This document shows positions 7,810 to 17,394 of a stretch of DNA of 64,000 bases, one piece after another. The translations under genes and the position numbers were made by a program. Positions within the stretch are counted from its first letter, which is position 1, and every line of letters begins with the position of its first letter. The notes beneath the pieces are model-generated. The model was not told where the DNA came from. It was given only the letters and a program-made list of their open reading frames with translations, and searched no databases. Source of the stretch: Bradyrhizobium barranii subsp. barranii (lineage in GTDB: Bacteria > Pseudomonadota > Alphaproteobacteria > Rhizobiales > Xanthobacteraceae); contig NZ_CP086136.1 in assembly GCF_017565645.3 (NCBI RefSeq), forward strand, positions 7,361,501-7,425,500, in the 5' to 3' direction.

Positions 7810-9039
7810 TCAGTGCTCTCCTTCGGAGAGATCGACTGAAGTGCCGGCTCCGCCGGGATCGCTGGAGCGAAGGGCATGCCCGGCCGCGGATGCGCCATGC
7901 CGAATTGTCTGGGCCTGCTTCGCGCGCCGTGCGAAATCTGGTTGCCGATCCGCTGAACTAGCTGCGGCCCGCTCGCCTGCTTGCCCATCGCTGGCGAATG
8001 TGCTCGCCATCCGGCGCAACGGATTTGTCACGGCTGACACACCGGTCTCGGCGGCGCCTGCAGCGTTGCCGCTTCGATAAGCAGCGGAGACCCCGCTTAG
8101 AGCGGCGCTTCCTCCGCGCGCAGCACCTGCGATCGCACCACCGGCGAGGCCTACACCGCCAGCGGCAAGGCCAGCGCCCGCGGCAACAGCACCGCCAACA
8201 GCAAGACCCGTCCCAATCGCCGCGCCGGCGCCAAGCTGCGGTCCGCCTGAGACCAAGCCGTTTGCGATTCCTGGCCCGAAGATACCAAGCCCCAACAAGG
8301 TGAGCGCCGCGAGAACAAGAGTCATCGCCTCTTCGATCGTCGGCTGCCCGCCACTGAATCCGGACGTGAACTGCGAGAACAAGGTCGAGCCGATACCGAC
8401 GATGACGGCCAGGACTAGTACTTTGATTCCGGAAGACATCACGTTGCCCAGGATCCGCTCTGCTGCGAAGGCGGTTTTGCCGAAGAGGCCAAAAGGAATG
8501 AGCACGAAGCCGGCAAGTGTCGTCAGCTTGAACTCAATCAGAGTGACGAAAAGCTGGATCGCCAGAATGAAAAAGGCGAGGAGAACCACGGCCCATGCAA
8601 ACAGCAGAACGACGATCTGGACGAAATTCTCGAAGAAGCTGATGTAGCCCATCAGGTTCGAGATCGAGTCGAGCAGCGGCCGGCCGGCGTCCAGGCCGAC
8701 CTGAGCAATGCGACCCGGTCGTAGGAAATCTGATGCCAATAGGCCGGTCCCGGATGCTTTCCGTCCAAGCCCAGCAAAGCTTTCAAAAACAATGCGTGCG
8801 AGGTTGTTCCAATTGCCAATCAGGTAGGCGAAGACGCCGACGAATAGTGTCTTCTTCACCAGGCGGGCAATAATATCCTCGTCTGGCCCCCAGCTCCAGA
8901 ACAGGGCAGCAAGAGTGACGTCAATCGCAGCAAGCGTTGTTGCGAGATATCCGACGTCGCCCCCCAATATGCCGAAGCCGCTATCGATATAGCGTGTGAA
9001 CGTCTCCAGAAATTGATCGATAACACCAGTGCCAGTCAT
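7810..9039 (-). CDS. trbL: TrbL, VirB6-type polytopic membrane protein
   Basis: 409 aa. The N-terminal two thirds carry about six hydrophobic segments (for example FVQIVVLLFAWAVVLLAFFI and LVLAALTLLGLGIFGPGIA). The C-terminal third is a long Gly/Ala-rich tail ending in a hydrophilic segment (SSDPGGAGTSVDLSEGEH), as in TrbL of other alphaproteobacterial ICEs. VirB6/TrbL proteins form part of the inner-membrane conduit. The start overlaps the trbK-like stop by four bases. Appears intact. Confidence 0.94.
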   Translation of the reverse strand: MTGTGVIDQFLETFTRYIDSGFGILGGDVGYLATTLAAIDVTLAALFWSWGPDEDIIARLVKKTLFVGVFAYLIGNWNNLARIVFESFAGLGRKASGTGLLASDFLRPGRIAQVGLDAGRPLLDSISNLMGYISFFENFVQIVVLLFAWAVVLLAFFILAIQLFVTLIEFKLTTLAGFVLIPFGLFGKTAFAAERILGNVMSSGIKVLVLAVIVGIGSTLFSQFTSGFSGGQPTIEEAMTLVLAALTLLGLGIFGPGIANGLVSGGPQLGAGAAIGTGLAVGGAVAAGAGLAAGGVGLAGGAIAGAARGGSAALSGVSAAYRSGNAAGAAETGVSAVTNPLRRMASTFASDGQAGERAAASSADRQPDFARRAKQAQTIRHGASAAGHALRSSDPGGAGTSVDLSEGEH

Positions 9040-9392
9040 CGCCTGCTCGCGTCTGGAATTGTAACTGAGGGATAACCTTGGGATAGGCGGCTCTGGTCCT
9101 TTGGTGCGGCCCCTGAGCTGCCAGGGTCGAAATCTAAGGGACCATTTTTGTCACCGAAGAAGCGGCGCCGGTTCTCCGCCCAAATGCGCAGGCAATGTTG
9201 GTAACCCATCGTGTCGTTCGTCGTGACGCTGCGGCAGCTAGCAACGTCAGAACCATCCAAGCTGGTCGTCTCTTCAGCCGTTGCCGGCGAGGAAGGGCCT
9301 TCGCCACCACGAAGCTGGATCGCGCAAGCTGCGGCGAGCAACACTCCAACTGCTGCAACCAAGACGGCTCCAGAGGGTCTTGCGTCACTCAT
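9036..9392 (-). CDS. trbK: TrbK-like entry-exclusion protein (TrbK-alt)
   Basis: 118-aa protein with one N-terminal hydrophobic segment (SGAVLVAAVGVLLAAACAIQ) and a cysteine-containing domain: CRSVTTNDTMGYQHCLRIWAENRRRFFG. This pattern and its place between trbJ and trbL match the putative entry-exclusion protein called TrbK-alt, thought to limit redundant mating. Four-base overlaps on both sides tie it to the operon. Function is by family and position only. Confidence 0.8.
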   Translation of the reverse strand: MSDARPSGAVLVAAVGVLLAAACAIQLRGGEGPSSPATAEETTSLDGSDVASCRSVTTNDTMGYQHCLRIWAENRRRFFGDKNGPLDFDPGSSGAAPKDQSRLSQGYPSVTIPDASRR

Positions 9393-10123
9393 TGGTGGAA
9401 CATCCGCACTTCCTGGGGTTGGTAGCCCTGACCCGGCGTCAGGAACCGTCGGAGTTGTTCACGTCCCTGGTCTTGAGCTGCGGCGCGCTGCGCCCCTTCG
9501 AGGCTCTGCGCCCTGCCCTGGGCTGCCACAGTGGCGGTGAGGTCAGCAAGTTGCTGTGCCTGGAGCGCGAGAATCTGATTGCCGGCCTGAGTTGCCTGCA
9601 GCGCGCCGCTGGCCCCCTGGCTTGACGTTACAAGCGCAGCGGTCTGGACGCGGTTGGTGTCGAGGTTGCCGACTACACCTGCCTGCACCCGGAGTGCGTC
9701 CTGCAGGCCAGCCACAGAATTTTGCCAGCGCGATTCAGCGTTGGTGAACAACGCCTGGCTGGACTGGTTGCTGGATGCCGGCCTATAGCTTGTCGAGAAG
9801 GCCTGATCAATCTGTTGTACGTCGTATGCAATGCGTTGGGCTTGGGCCAGCAGCTGCTGGGTCCGCTGGATCGATGACTGCAGCTGTTGCAACGACGAGT
9901 ACGGTAGGTTGGCCAGATTCCTGGCCTGATTGGTCAGCATCTGCGCCTCGTTCTGCAACGAGGTGATCTGATTGTTGATCTGCTCGATCTCACGCGCCGC
10001 GGTTAGGACGTTCTGAAGGTAGTTGTCAGGATCGAAGACAATCCACTGCGCCCGCACCGGCGCCGTGATACCGAGCGTGAGGGTAATCATGCTGGCGGCG
10101 AGCAATGAGCTAAGTCTTCTCAT
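9389..10123 (-). CDS. trbJ: TrbJ, VirB5-type pilus-associated protein
   Basis: Signal peptide (MRRLSSLLAASMITLTLGIT, cleavage near APVRAQ) followed by the conserved WIVFDPDNYLQNVLTAAREI and a long glutamine-rich coiled-coil region (INNQITSLQNEAQMLTNQ). Secreted VirB5/TrbJ proteins are minor pilus or adhesion components. The ATG overlaps the trbE stop in an ATGA junction, so translation of trbJ may suffer from the broken trbE upstream. Otherwise intact. Confidence 0.94.
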   Translation of the reverse strand: MRRLSSLLAASMITLTLGITAPVRAQWIVFDPDNYLQNVLTAAREIEQINNQITSLQNEAQMLTNQARNLANLPYSSLQQLQSSIQRTQQLLAQAQRIAYDVQQIDQAFSTSYRPASSNQSSQALFTNAESRWQNSVAGLQDALRVQAGVVGNLDTNRVQTAALVTSSQGASGALQATQAGNQILALQAQQLADLTATVAAQGRAQSLEGAQRAAAQDQGREQLRRFLTPGQGYQPQEVRMFHQ

Positions 10124-10384
10124 AGCGGTCTCTCCAAATTGCCGAGTTCGGGGATCAGGTCGATGGCCCAGGCGAGACCACGGTGCTGGAGCCAGGCGGG
10201 CACGAAGCCATCCCGTCCATGTTCCGCGAGCACTCGCTCCATGGCGGCTTGGTCAGTCTTGGAAGAGGCCGCCGCGAAGGCGAGCGCCACTTCACCAAGG
10301 CCCAATTCGAACATCCGGTTGCCGCGGCGAGACTGGCAGTAATAGTCGCGCTTCGGCGTGGCCCGGCTTAAAAGTTCGATCTGC
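10120..10384 (-). pseudogene. trbE: trbE, 3' fragment beyond the IS21 insertion
   Basis: From the IS21 boundary the frame reads QIELLSRATPKRDYYCQSRR and then MFELGLGEVALAFAAASSKT to the natural trbE stop, including the terminal HGRDGFVPAWLQHRGLAW block of the VirB4/TrbE family. Joining it to the other side of the IS restores the RQIELLSRATP sequence. The C-terminal end of the ATPase is thus cut off from its body. The natural stop still overlaps the trbJ start. Confidence 0.9.
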
Positions 10385-10481
10385 TGCGGATTTCACGGAT
10401 CGTGAGCATCGATTTCGCGCGATCGTGAGCACTGAATTCAGACGATCGTGAGCAGCCCGCTACGGCCGATGGGAGATAGAG

Positions 10482-11243
10482 TCAGTGTTCTGGTTGGCCG
10501 TCAAGGGTGATGGTTTTGGCGCTGCGTTTTCGCATGCTTTCTCCGGTGAGCTGGAGGCGGTGGGCGTTGTGGACGAGGCGATCGAGAATGGCGTCGGCGA
10601 CCGTGGGGTCCCCAATGGCTCCATGCCAGGTGTCCACGGGGAGCTGACTTGTGACGATGGTGGATGCGCGGCCATGGCGGTCCTCGAGGATTTCGAGCAG
10701 ATCGCGGCGTTCCGCGGCGGTGAGCACCGATAGTCCCCAATCATCCAAAATCAGAAGCTGAGCGCGGCCGAGGCTTTTGAGGAGCCGAGCGTAACGTCCG
10801 TCTCCGCGCGCGAGCGCGAGCGCCTCGAACAGCCTTGGAACGCGATGATAGAGGACTGATCGGTTGTCGCGGCAGGCCTTGTGGCCGAGCGCGCAGGCTA
10901 ACCAACTTTTGCCCAGGCCGGTTGCCCCGGTGACGAGCAAATTCTCGTGGCGATCGATCCAGCGACCTTCGACGAGTTTGGCGAAAACGGCGCGGTCGAT
11001 GCCCCGCGGGGTGCGCAGATCGACGTCCTCGACGCAAGCAGTCTGGCGCAGTGCGGCGATCTTGAGGCGCGTGGTGAGCCGCCTGGTGTCGCGTTCGGCG
11101 GCTTCGCGGTCGACCAACAGGCCGATGCGATCTTCGAACGGCAGGGCTTCGAGATCGGGCGATCGGCGCTGCTCCTCGAAGGCCTTGGCCATTCCGGTCA
11201 GGCCAAGCTCGATCAGCCGTTCGTGGGTTGGGTGGTTAAGCAT
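10482..11243 (-). CDS. istB: IstB, IS21-family helper ATPase (intact)
   Basis: 253 aa AAA+ protein related to DnaC that selects targets and stimulates the IstA transposase. Walker A is TGATGLGKSWLACA and Walker B LLILDDWGLSVL; the arginine-rich C terminus is complete. Starts 18 bases after the istA stop. This copy is full length, unlike the istB of the other IS21 element in the window, which has lost 2 bp. Confidence 0.95.
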   Translation of the reverse strand: MLNHPTHERLIELGLTGMAKAFEEQRRSPDLEALPFEDRIGLLVDREAAERDTRRLTTRLKIAALRQTACVEDVDLRTPRGIDRAVFAKLVEGRWIDRHENLLVTGATGLGKSWLACALGHKACRDNRSVLYHRVPRLFEALALARGDGRYARLLKSLGRAQLLILDDWGLSVLTAAERRDLLEILEDRHGRASTIVTSQLPVDTWHGAIGDPTVADAILDRLVHNAHRLQLTGESMRKRSAKTITLDGQPEH

Positions 11244-11261
11244 GCCGGGTCTCTCCTTGCT

Positions 11262-12802
11262 TCAGTGGAAGTAGTCGCGTCCGCGGATATTGCCGTGGCG
11301 CAGGGGCTGGTGCTCGAAAGATTCGTCGAAGAACGTGCGATCGAGGCCGTTCTGGAGGATCGATCTAATCGAGGCGACGGAGCGCGCCTTGATGAGGATG
11401 CCCCTCCGGCAGGCTGCGTCGAGGCGTTCGGCGCCGTAGCTTTTGACGAGCGCCAGAATGCCAAGGCAGGTTCGAAAGCCTTGTTCTGGATGGGGCCGGG
11501 CGTCGATCACGGCCTGGAAAAACGCTGCTGTCGAAGGACCGATCCGCTCGCCGGCGGCGATCACCGCGGCGGGGGTCCATTTGCCGTAGCGGCGATGGGC
11601 GCTCGGCATGTGGTCGGCGATGGTGGTGTGTCCGCGTCGGTTGGGCGCGCGGGCATGGCTGGCGATCCGCTGGCCCTTGTGGAAGATCTCGACCGTCCGA
11701 TCGTCGATACGGGCATCGACCAGCTCGCCAATCAGACGATACGGCGCGGAGTACCAATGGCCGTCGACCTCGACATGATAATCGGGAGCGAGGCGGCAGC
11801 GCTTCCAGCGTGCGAAGGCATAAGGCTGATCTGGCAGCGGGGTTAGCTTGGGTTTGTCGAGTTCGGCAAACAGTTCGGCGCGGCTTGAGCCGAAGCCACG
11901 CATTTGACGAGCATTGAGTTCGTCGACGAGTGTCTTGATGGCGGCGTTGAGCTCGGCCCGGGAAAAGAAGCGCTGATTGCGCAGCCGGGCCAGAATCCAG
12001 CGCTGGGCGATTTGCACCGCGACCTCGACCTTCGCCTTGTCTTTTGGGCGCCGCGGCCGTGCGGCGAGAATGGCCGTGCCGTAATGGCTCGCCATCTCGG
12101 CATAAGTGCGATTGAGGCCGGGATCGTAGCGGTCGGGGTTGCTGACGGCGGCTTTGAGGTTGTCGCAGACCACGAACGTCGGCGTTCCGCTCAAAAAGTG
12201 AACAAGTTGACGTGGGCCCGGATCCAGTCGGCCAAGCTCTCGCTGGGGCAGGCCTCGGCGTAGGTGTAGTTCGAAGCGCCCATCGCCGCGACGAACAGCT
12301 TCATCGGCTGCACTTCCCCGGTCAGCGGATCGACGATGTCGATGGTGTCGCCGGCGAAATCCACGAACACCTTCTCGCCGCCCAGATGAATCTGCCGCAT
12401 CGAAGGTCGGACCCGCCCCTTCCAGGCCTCGTAGGTAGTGCAGAACCACGTGTACCCGAAACCGTCGGGATTAACGGCGCGATACTCCTCCCAGAGCAGG
12501 CGACGGGTTACGTTGCGCCGGCGGAGCTCTTTATCGATGTAGCTCCAGTCGGGCACCGGCCGCTGCGGGCTCTGAGACGCTGGTCGTGGGGCCGGGAAAA
12601 GCAAAAGCTCCAGGTCTTCATCGGTCATTCCCTCCGGAAGCGGCCAGCTCAACCCAGCAGAGCGGGCGCGGCTCAGGTAGCTGTGCACAACGCCGTTGCT
12701 GACGCCCACGCTCCGCGCGATGGCCCGCTCTGGCAGGCCTTGAAAATGTTTTAACCGAAGGACTTCCTTGATCCGGCGCATCGACAATCTCTGGGTAGGC
12801 AT
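11262..12802 (-). pseudogene. istA: IstA transposase, frameshifted by 1 bp
   Basis: The N-terminal HTH and catalytic start (MPTQRLSMRRIKEVLRLKHF, then [15 protein letters not shown]) are in one frame; the rest ([31 protein letters not shown], to the C terminus) is in another. Against the second copy one C is missing from the run near 12197 (AAAAAGTG versus AAAAACGTG). The DDE residues therefore fall in separate frames and this copy should not make transposase unless ribosomes slip at the homopolymer. Confidence 0.92.
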
Positions 12803-12975
12803 TGGACTTCCTCGTTAACCACGAGGTCATCCCTAAGCCGGTTGAGTTGTCGGCCGAAGCGCTACAAGGCTCCGAAAGCCTTGCTCACGATCCCGCGAAA
12901 TCGTTGCTCACGATCGTCTGAAATCTCTGCTCACGATCCCCTGAAATCCGCGCTCACGATCCCGCGAAACGCGCA

Positions 12976-15157
12976 ATCTGCCGGTCATTGAGGCCGAAGC
13001 GCCGGTAGATTGCTGATATCTGCGGCTCGATTGCCCGTTCATTGGGGAGTAACAAGCGCGTTGGACAGCTTTCAATGTCGCCGGCGCGATTGCGGAGCCA
13101 TCGATATCGGAAAGGGATTGGGTGGCGAAGATGACGGACGCATTCTTCTTTCGAAGCGTCTTCAGCCACTCGCGAAGCTTGCCGGCGAACCCCTCGTCGT
13201 CGAGGGCAAGCCAGCCTTCGTCGATAATGAGAAGGGTCGGCCGGCCGTCAAGACGGTCCCCGATGCGATGAAAAAGGTAAGACAGCACGGCCGGAGCCGC
13301 GCTCGTTCCGATCAACCCCTCGGTCTCAAACGCTTGGACCGAGGCCTCGCCAAGGCGCTCGAATTCGGCGTCGAGCAAGCGGCCGGACGGACCACCCAAG
13401 CAATAAGGTTGTAAAGCTCGTTTGAGGGGGGAAGATTGCAGAAGGACTGACAAGCCCGTCAGGGTGCGTTCTTGCGCCGGTGCTGACGCGAGGGAGCTCA
13501 GTGCCGACCACAGGTGATCCTTGACCTCCGGCGTGATCTCGATCTTTTCCCGGGCCAGGATCGCACTGATCCATTCGGTGGCCCATCCTCGCTCCGAACG
13601 ATCATCGATCCAGGCGAGAGGTTGTAGGGCGACTGAGTTTTCGCTCTCGTTGGACAGCGCACCACCCAGATCATGCCAATCGCCACCTATCGCGAGCGCT
13701 GCCGCCCGGATTGAACCACCGAAATCGAACGCAAAGATCTGGGAGTTCGGATAGCGGCGGAACTGCAACGCCATCAGGGCCAGCAGCACCGACTTGCCCG
13801 CGCCTGTCGGTCCCACTACGAGAGTATGGCCGACATCGCCGACGTGGAGGGAAAATCGGAACGGAGTCGATCCTTCGGTCCGACCGTACAGCAACGGCGG
13901 ACCCCTGAAATGCAGATCTCTCGCCTCGCCCGCCCATACCGCCGACATCGGAATCAAATGCGCAAGGTTGAGGGTAGAGACCGGCGGCCGCCTCACGTTG
14001 GCATAGGCATGTCCCGGTAGGCTGCCGAGCCAGGCCTCGACGGCATTCATCGTCTCGACCATGCAGGTGAAATCCCGCCCCTGGATGATTTTCTCGACCA
14101 GCCGCAACTTCTCGTCGGCTCTCTCAGGGGCACGATCCCAGACCGTGATAGTTGCCGTGACGAAAGCTTGTCCGATCTGATCTGACCCCAGTTCCTGCAG
14201 CGCGGCGTCGGCGTCCATCGCCTTGTTATGGGCATCGGTATCAAGCAGCGCCGACGCCTCGTTGGTCATCACCTCCTTGAGAATGGCGCCTATCGATTTT
14301 CTCTTGGCGAACCACTGGCGTCGAATTTTTGTCAGCAGCTTGGTGGCATCGGTCTTGTCGAGCATGATCGCCCGGGTCGACCACCGATACGAGAACGCCA
14401 GGCGATTGAGTTCGTCCAAAATTCCGGGCGTGGTTGCGCCAGGAAAGCCAACAATCGTGAGGATCCGGACGTTGGCTGATCCCAGCATTGGCCCCAGCCC
14501 GCAAGTCAGCGGCTGATCAGCCAACAGGGCGTCGATGTACATTGGAATTTCTGGCACGCGAACGCGATGACGCTTGGTCGAGACCGTCGAGTGCAGGAAA
14601 GTCAGCGTGTCCTGATCGTCGAGCCAGCCGCACTCGGGCATGAACCCTTCGACGAGCTGCAGCACGCGATTGGTTTGGTCAATGAATCCGTGTACGACCT
14701 CGCGCGCGTCAGTTCCAAGGGCACGATCGCGGCCCTCGTAGAGCAGACGTTCCGCCTTGGCGGCTCCCTCCTCCGGAGGCAGGTACAAAAACGTCAAGAA
14801 GTAGCTGGACTCGTAGTGCGCACCGGCTTCTTCGAACTGTGCTTTACGTTCGGCATCGACCAACGCCGATGCCACATCCGGAAACATGTCGTAGGGATAA
14901 GTGCCCGCAGAATGACGCTGCGCCTCAAAAAACACGGCCCAGCCTGAGCCGAGGCGCCGCAAAGCGTTGTTCACACGGCCGGCGATGGCAACAAGTTCGG
15001 ACGGCACGGCGCTATCGAGGTCGGGTCCTCGAAATTTCGCCGTCCGTTGGAACGAACCGTCCTTGTTCAGGATGATTCCTTCGTCGACCAGAGCGGCCCA
15101 CGGCAAGAAGTCGGCAAGCCGGACGTTGGAATGGCGGTATTCGGCGAGATGCATCAT
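12976..15157 (-). pseudogene. trbE: trbE, 5' part of the VirB4-type ATPase
   Basis: Starts MMHLAEYRHSNVRLADFLPW 11 bases after trbD. The CagE/VirB4 N-terminal domain is followed by the motor domain with Walker A VVGPTGAGKSVLLALMA and Walker B TLLIIDEGWLALDDEG. After SDIDGSAIAPA (about 13078) one base is missing: family-like sequence continues only in the next frame (DIESCPTRLLLPNERAIEPQ, IYRRFGLNDRQI) until the IS21 element cuts in at 12975. TrbE powers pilus assembly and substrate transport, so two independent lesions here should abolish conjugation by this apparatus. Confidence 0.93.
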
Positions 15158-15167
15158 GACCGACGGC

Positions 15168-15431
15168 TCAGACGTTGAGATGACTGGGGATACGCAGATG
15201 GCGGCGCACGACATCAACAAAGGCAGGGTCGCGCTTGGCCGCCCAGACAGCGGCCATGTGACCGATGAACCAGAGGACGAGACCCGCGATCCAAAGCCGC
15301 AGTCCCAAGCCAAGGGCTGCGGCCAGCGTGCCGTTGATAATCGCGACTGACCGTGGCGCGCCGCCCATTAGGATCGGCTCAGTCAATGCACGGTGAAGGG
15401 GCGCGACAAAACCCACGACCGGTTCATCCAT
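15168..15431 (-). CDS. trbD: TrbD, VirB3-type membrane protein
   Basis: 87-aa inner-membrane protein with two adjacent hydrophobic segments (VAIINGTLAAALGLGL and WIAGLVLWFIGHMAAVW) after the conserved VAPLHRALTEPILMGGAPR. VirB3/TrbD works with the VirB4-type ATPase. The start touches the trbC stop and its end lies just ahead of trbE. Intact. Confidence 0.93.
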   Translation of the reverse strand: MDEPVVGFVAPLHRALTEPILMGGAPRSVAIINGTLAAALGLGLRLWIAGLVLWFIGHMAAVWAAKRDPAFVDVVRRHLRIPSHLNV

Positions 15432-15754
15432 CAGATCACCACGCCGCCGCCGAAGGAGAAGAACGACAGGAAGAAGCTCGAGGCCGCGAAAGCGATCGAC
15501 AGACCAAACACGATCTGGATTAGTCTACGGAACCCGCCGGAAGAATCGCCAAACGCAAGGGTCAATCCGGTTACGATGATAACGATCACCGCAATGATCT
15601 TGGCGACCGGTCCCTCCACCGATTGCAGGATCTGATTGAGCGGCTGCTCCCACGGCATATTCGAGCCGGCTGCCCATGCCGGTGCCGTTGTCATGAGAAT
15701 CGCACTAGAGGCGGCAAAGGATACGACTTGAAGAGAACGAAGTGGTAGACGCAT
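15431..15754 (-). CDS. trbC: TrbC, VirB2-type pilin
   Basis: 107 aa from MRLPLRSLQVVSF, preceded by CAGGAG. Long signal peptide (to APAWAAGSN), then two hydrophobic segments (VAKIIAVIVIIVTGLTLAFG and FGLSIAFAASSFFLSFF) joined by a short loop, the layout of TrbC pro-pilins. Maturation probably needs TraF-type processing, and a traF gene is present at 46.3 kb. The gap to trbB is one base. Confidence 0.93.
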   Translation of the reverse strand: MRLPLRSLQVVSFAASSAILMTTAPAWAAGSNMPWEQPLNQILQSVEGPVAKIIAVIVIIVTGLTLAFGDSSGGFRRLIQIVFGLSIAFAASSFFLSFFSFGGGVVI

Positions 15755-15755
15755 G

Positions 15756-16730
15756 TCAGTCTCCTGCTGATGAAACGCTGTAGTCGCCAGCGGCCCCAAG
15801 TCCCGTGACGAGGGCTAGCTCCACGAGGCGGCGATCAGCACCGCGTCCTGCGAGCACAGCGACCACATTGATTGTTTCGGCTATAAGAGCGCGCGGAACC
15901 GCGATGACGGCTTCCTGAATGAGTTGCTCGAGCCGCCGTAACGCTCCAATCGCGGTACCAGAATGGATCGTACCGATGCCGCCGGGATGACCAGTGCCCC
16001 AAGCCTTGAGCAGGTCGAGTGCTTCGGCACCGCGGACCTCGCCGATTGGGATGCGGTCAGGCCGCAGTCGGAGTGAGGAACGAACGAGATCAGAAAGCGT
16101 GGCTACGCCATCCTTGGTCCGAAGGGCTACGAGATTGGGAGCTCGACACTGAAGTTCTCGGGTGTCTTCGATCAGCACAACGCGATCGGAAGTCTTTGCC
16201 ACTTCGGCCAAGAGCGCGTTCGTCAATGTTGTCTTTCCGGTCGACGTGCCACCGGCAACGAGTATGTTTTTCCGAGACGCGACTGCGATCCTGAGTGTCT
16301 TGGCTTGCGCGGAGGTCATGACGCCCGCGACGACGTAGTCGTCGAGCGTGAAGACCGCGACCGCCTTCTTGCGAATGGCGAACGCCGGAGCCGCAACGAT
16401 CGGAGGCAAGAGACCTTCGAACCGCTCGCCCGTGCTCGGAAGTTCAGCCGAAACACGTGGCGATCCAGCGTGCACCTCTGAGCCAACATGGTGCGCTACC
16501 AAGCGAACAATACGTTCGCCGTCTGCCGCCGATAGTGTTTCCCCGGTATCAGCAAGCCCGCTCGACAGCCGGTCGACCCACAACCGCCCATCGGGATTGA
16601 GCATCACCTCGATGATCGCGTCATCTTCCAAGTAGCGAGCGACGGCGGCGCCCAGCGCGCTACGAAGCATTCGCGCACCCCGCGAAGTCGCTTCCGAATG
16701 ATAAGAATGGACTCCCACCGCCGCCCCCAC
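15756..16730 (-). CDS. trbB: TrbB, VirB11-type traffic ATPase
   Basis: Hexameric cytoplasmic ATPase of the transfer apparatus. Walker A is [20 protein letters not shown], followed by the Asp box ([12 protein letters not shown]), the Walker B region ([20 protein letters not shown]) and the His box [14 protein letters not shown]. The start is uncertain: [17 protein letters not shown] at 16670 is the first strongly conserved stretch, and a few upstream codons may be coding. First gene of the surviving trb block; copG, its usual upstream neighbour, is 23 kb away. Confidence 0.93.
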   Translation of the reverse strand: MGAAVGVHSYHSEATSRGARMLRSALGAAVARYLEDDAIIEVMLNPDGRLWVDRLSSGLADTGETLSAADGERIVRLVAHHVGSEVHAGSPRVSAELPSTGERFEGLLPPIVAAPAFAIRKKAVAVFTLDDYVVAGVMTSAQAKTLRIAVASRKNILVAGGTSTGKTTLTNALLAEVAKTSDRVVLIEDTRELQCRAPNLVALRTKDGVATLSDLVRSSLRLRPDRIPIGEVRGAEALDLLKAWGTGHPGGIGTIHSGTAIGALRRLEQLIQEAVIAVPRALIAETINVVAVLAGRGADRRLVELALVTGLGAAGDYSVSSAGD

Positions 16731-17093
16731 CGAGCGAAAGAGCGCCCTCAGATGGGGTGATTAAAAGAGCCACCAATCGAATTAGCGCAACAAGCGCTCC
16801 TTGGTCGTCGTAGGTTGGCGTAGGAAAAGAAAGACCCGCGGGAGAACTGGACGTCTGTTCGCGTGAGCAAGGCGGACGCGCCTACCCTAGACGTTCAGGT
16901 CCGAATCTGACCCTTAGCAAACCTTGAGACCGGCCACGACAATCGCTTAGCGTACTCGCTGGGCCGAGCCATCGCAGCTTTATATCGCATAGTCGCCAGA
17001 AGCTACGGTTCGATGCCATCATGACGAAGGCAGAGAACCGAGCGGCCGCCGGGCCTGGCACCAAGAGCGCATGCGTCAGCGCGCGGAAGAAGC
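16731..17093. other. Breakpoint region upstream of trbB
   Basis: About 360 bases between trbB and the accessory block. No convincing gene, tRNA or IS end was found. In related ICEs copG lies directly here. The first ~30 bases above trbB may be leftover ICE sequence and the rest belongs to the inserted block, but no target duplication could be matched with the copG side near 39860. Confidence 0.4.
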
Positions 17094-17321
17094 GTGGGCC
17101 GAGGCGACCTAGCCGAGCTTGGCCGGCTTCGCCACTACCTCATCTTCGGTAGAAAGGACAACCGCGCGCATCGCGAGAAGCTGATGAAGGCCATCGACGA
17201 CTACGTCGAAGAGATGACCGGCGATTGGACCTGGCTGCACGCCCAGAACCACAAGTGGTTGAAGAATCGCTGGCAAATCGGCCCCCGTGCCTTGGGGGCC
17301 GCACCCAAATCAATTAGCTAG
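17094..17321 (+). CDS. Hypothetical small protein, 75 aa
   Basis: Reads GRLRHYLIFGRKDNRAHREK then LMKAIDDYVEEMTGDWTWLH, a charged, helical-looking protein with no membrane segment. Not assigned to a family. Family-like codons (EEAWAEA) seem to extend upstream in another frame, so this may be the tail of a broken gene. Its end abuts the stop of the convergent remnant on the minus strand. Confidence 0.35.
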   Translation: MGRGDLAELGRLRHYLIFGRKDNRAHREKLMKAIDDYVEEMTGDWTWLHAQNHKWLKNRWQIGPRALGAAPKSIS

Positions 17322-17394
17322 GGACGCTTTAAGGCGCCCTGCTTGGCGATGGCTGCTTCACCCATCTTGTCTATCGTGTCGGCTATGTTGACCC

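Larger units (their letters stand above)
10385..12975 (-). mobile_element. IS21-family element, copy 1, inside trbE
   Basis: 2591 bp. Ends are TG..CA: TGCGGATTTCACGG on the left, CGCGAAACGCGCA on the right. A 6-bp target duplication ATCTGC flanks it (10379-10384 and 12976-12981). Both ends carry short repeats containing GATCGTGAGC (three left, four right), as expected for IstA binding sites. istA is frameshifted, istB is intact. A second copy lies at 36634-39223 in the opposite orientation. Confidence 0.95.

Noticed and set aside
10947..12754. Long plus-strand frames over IS21 copy 1, repeated on the opposite strand in copy 2
   Set aside because: Antisense shadows of istA/istB; their repetition only reflects the IS duplication.
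15158..15313. N-terminal extension of trbE
   Set aside because: It overlaps trbD; family similarity begins at MMHLAEYR, 11 bp after the trbD stop.
16757..16790. Sequence with CACCAATCGAATT as a nod box
   Set aside because: It lacks the repeated ATC-N9-GAT structure of a NodD-binding site and has no nod gene nearby.
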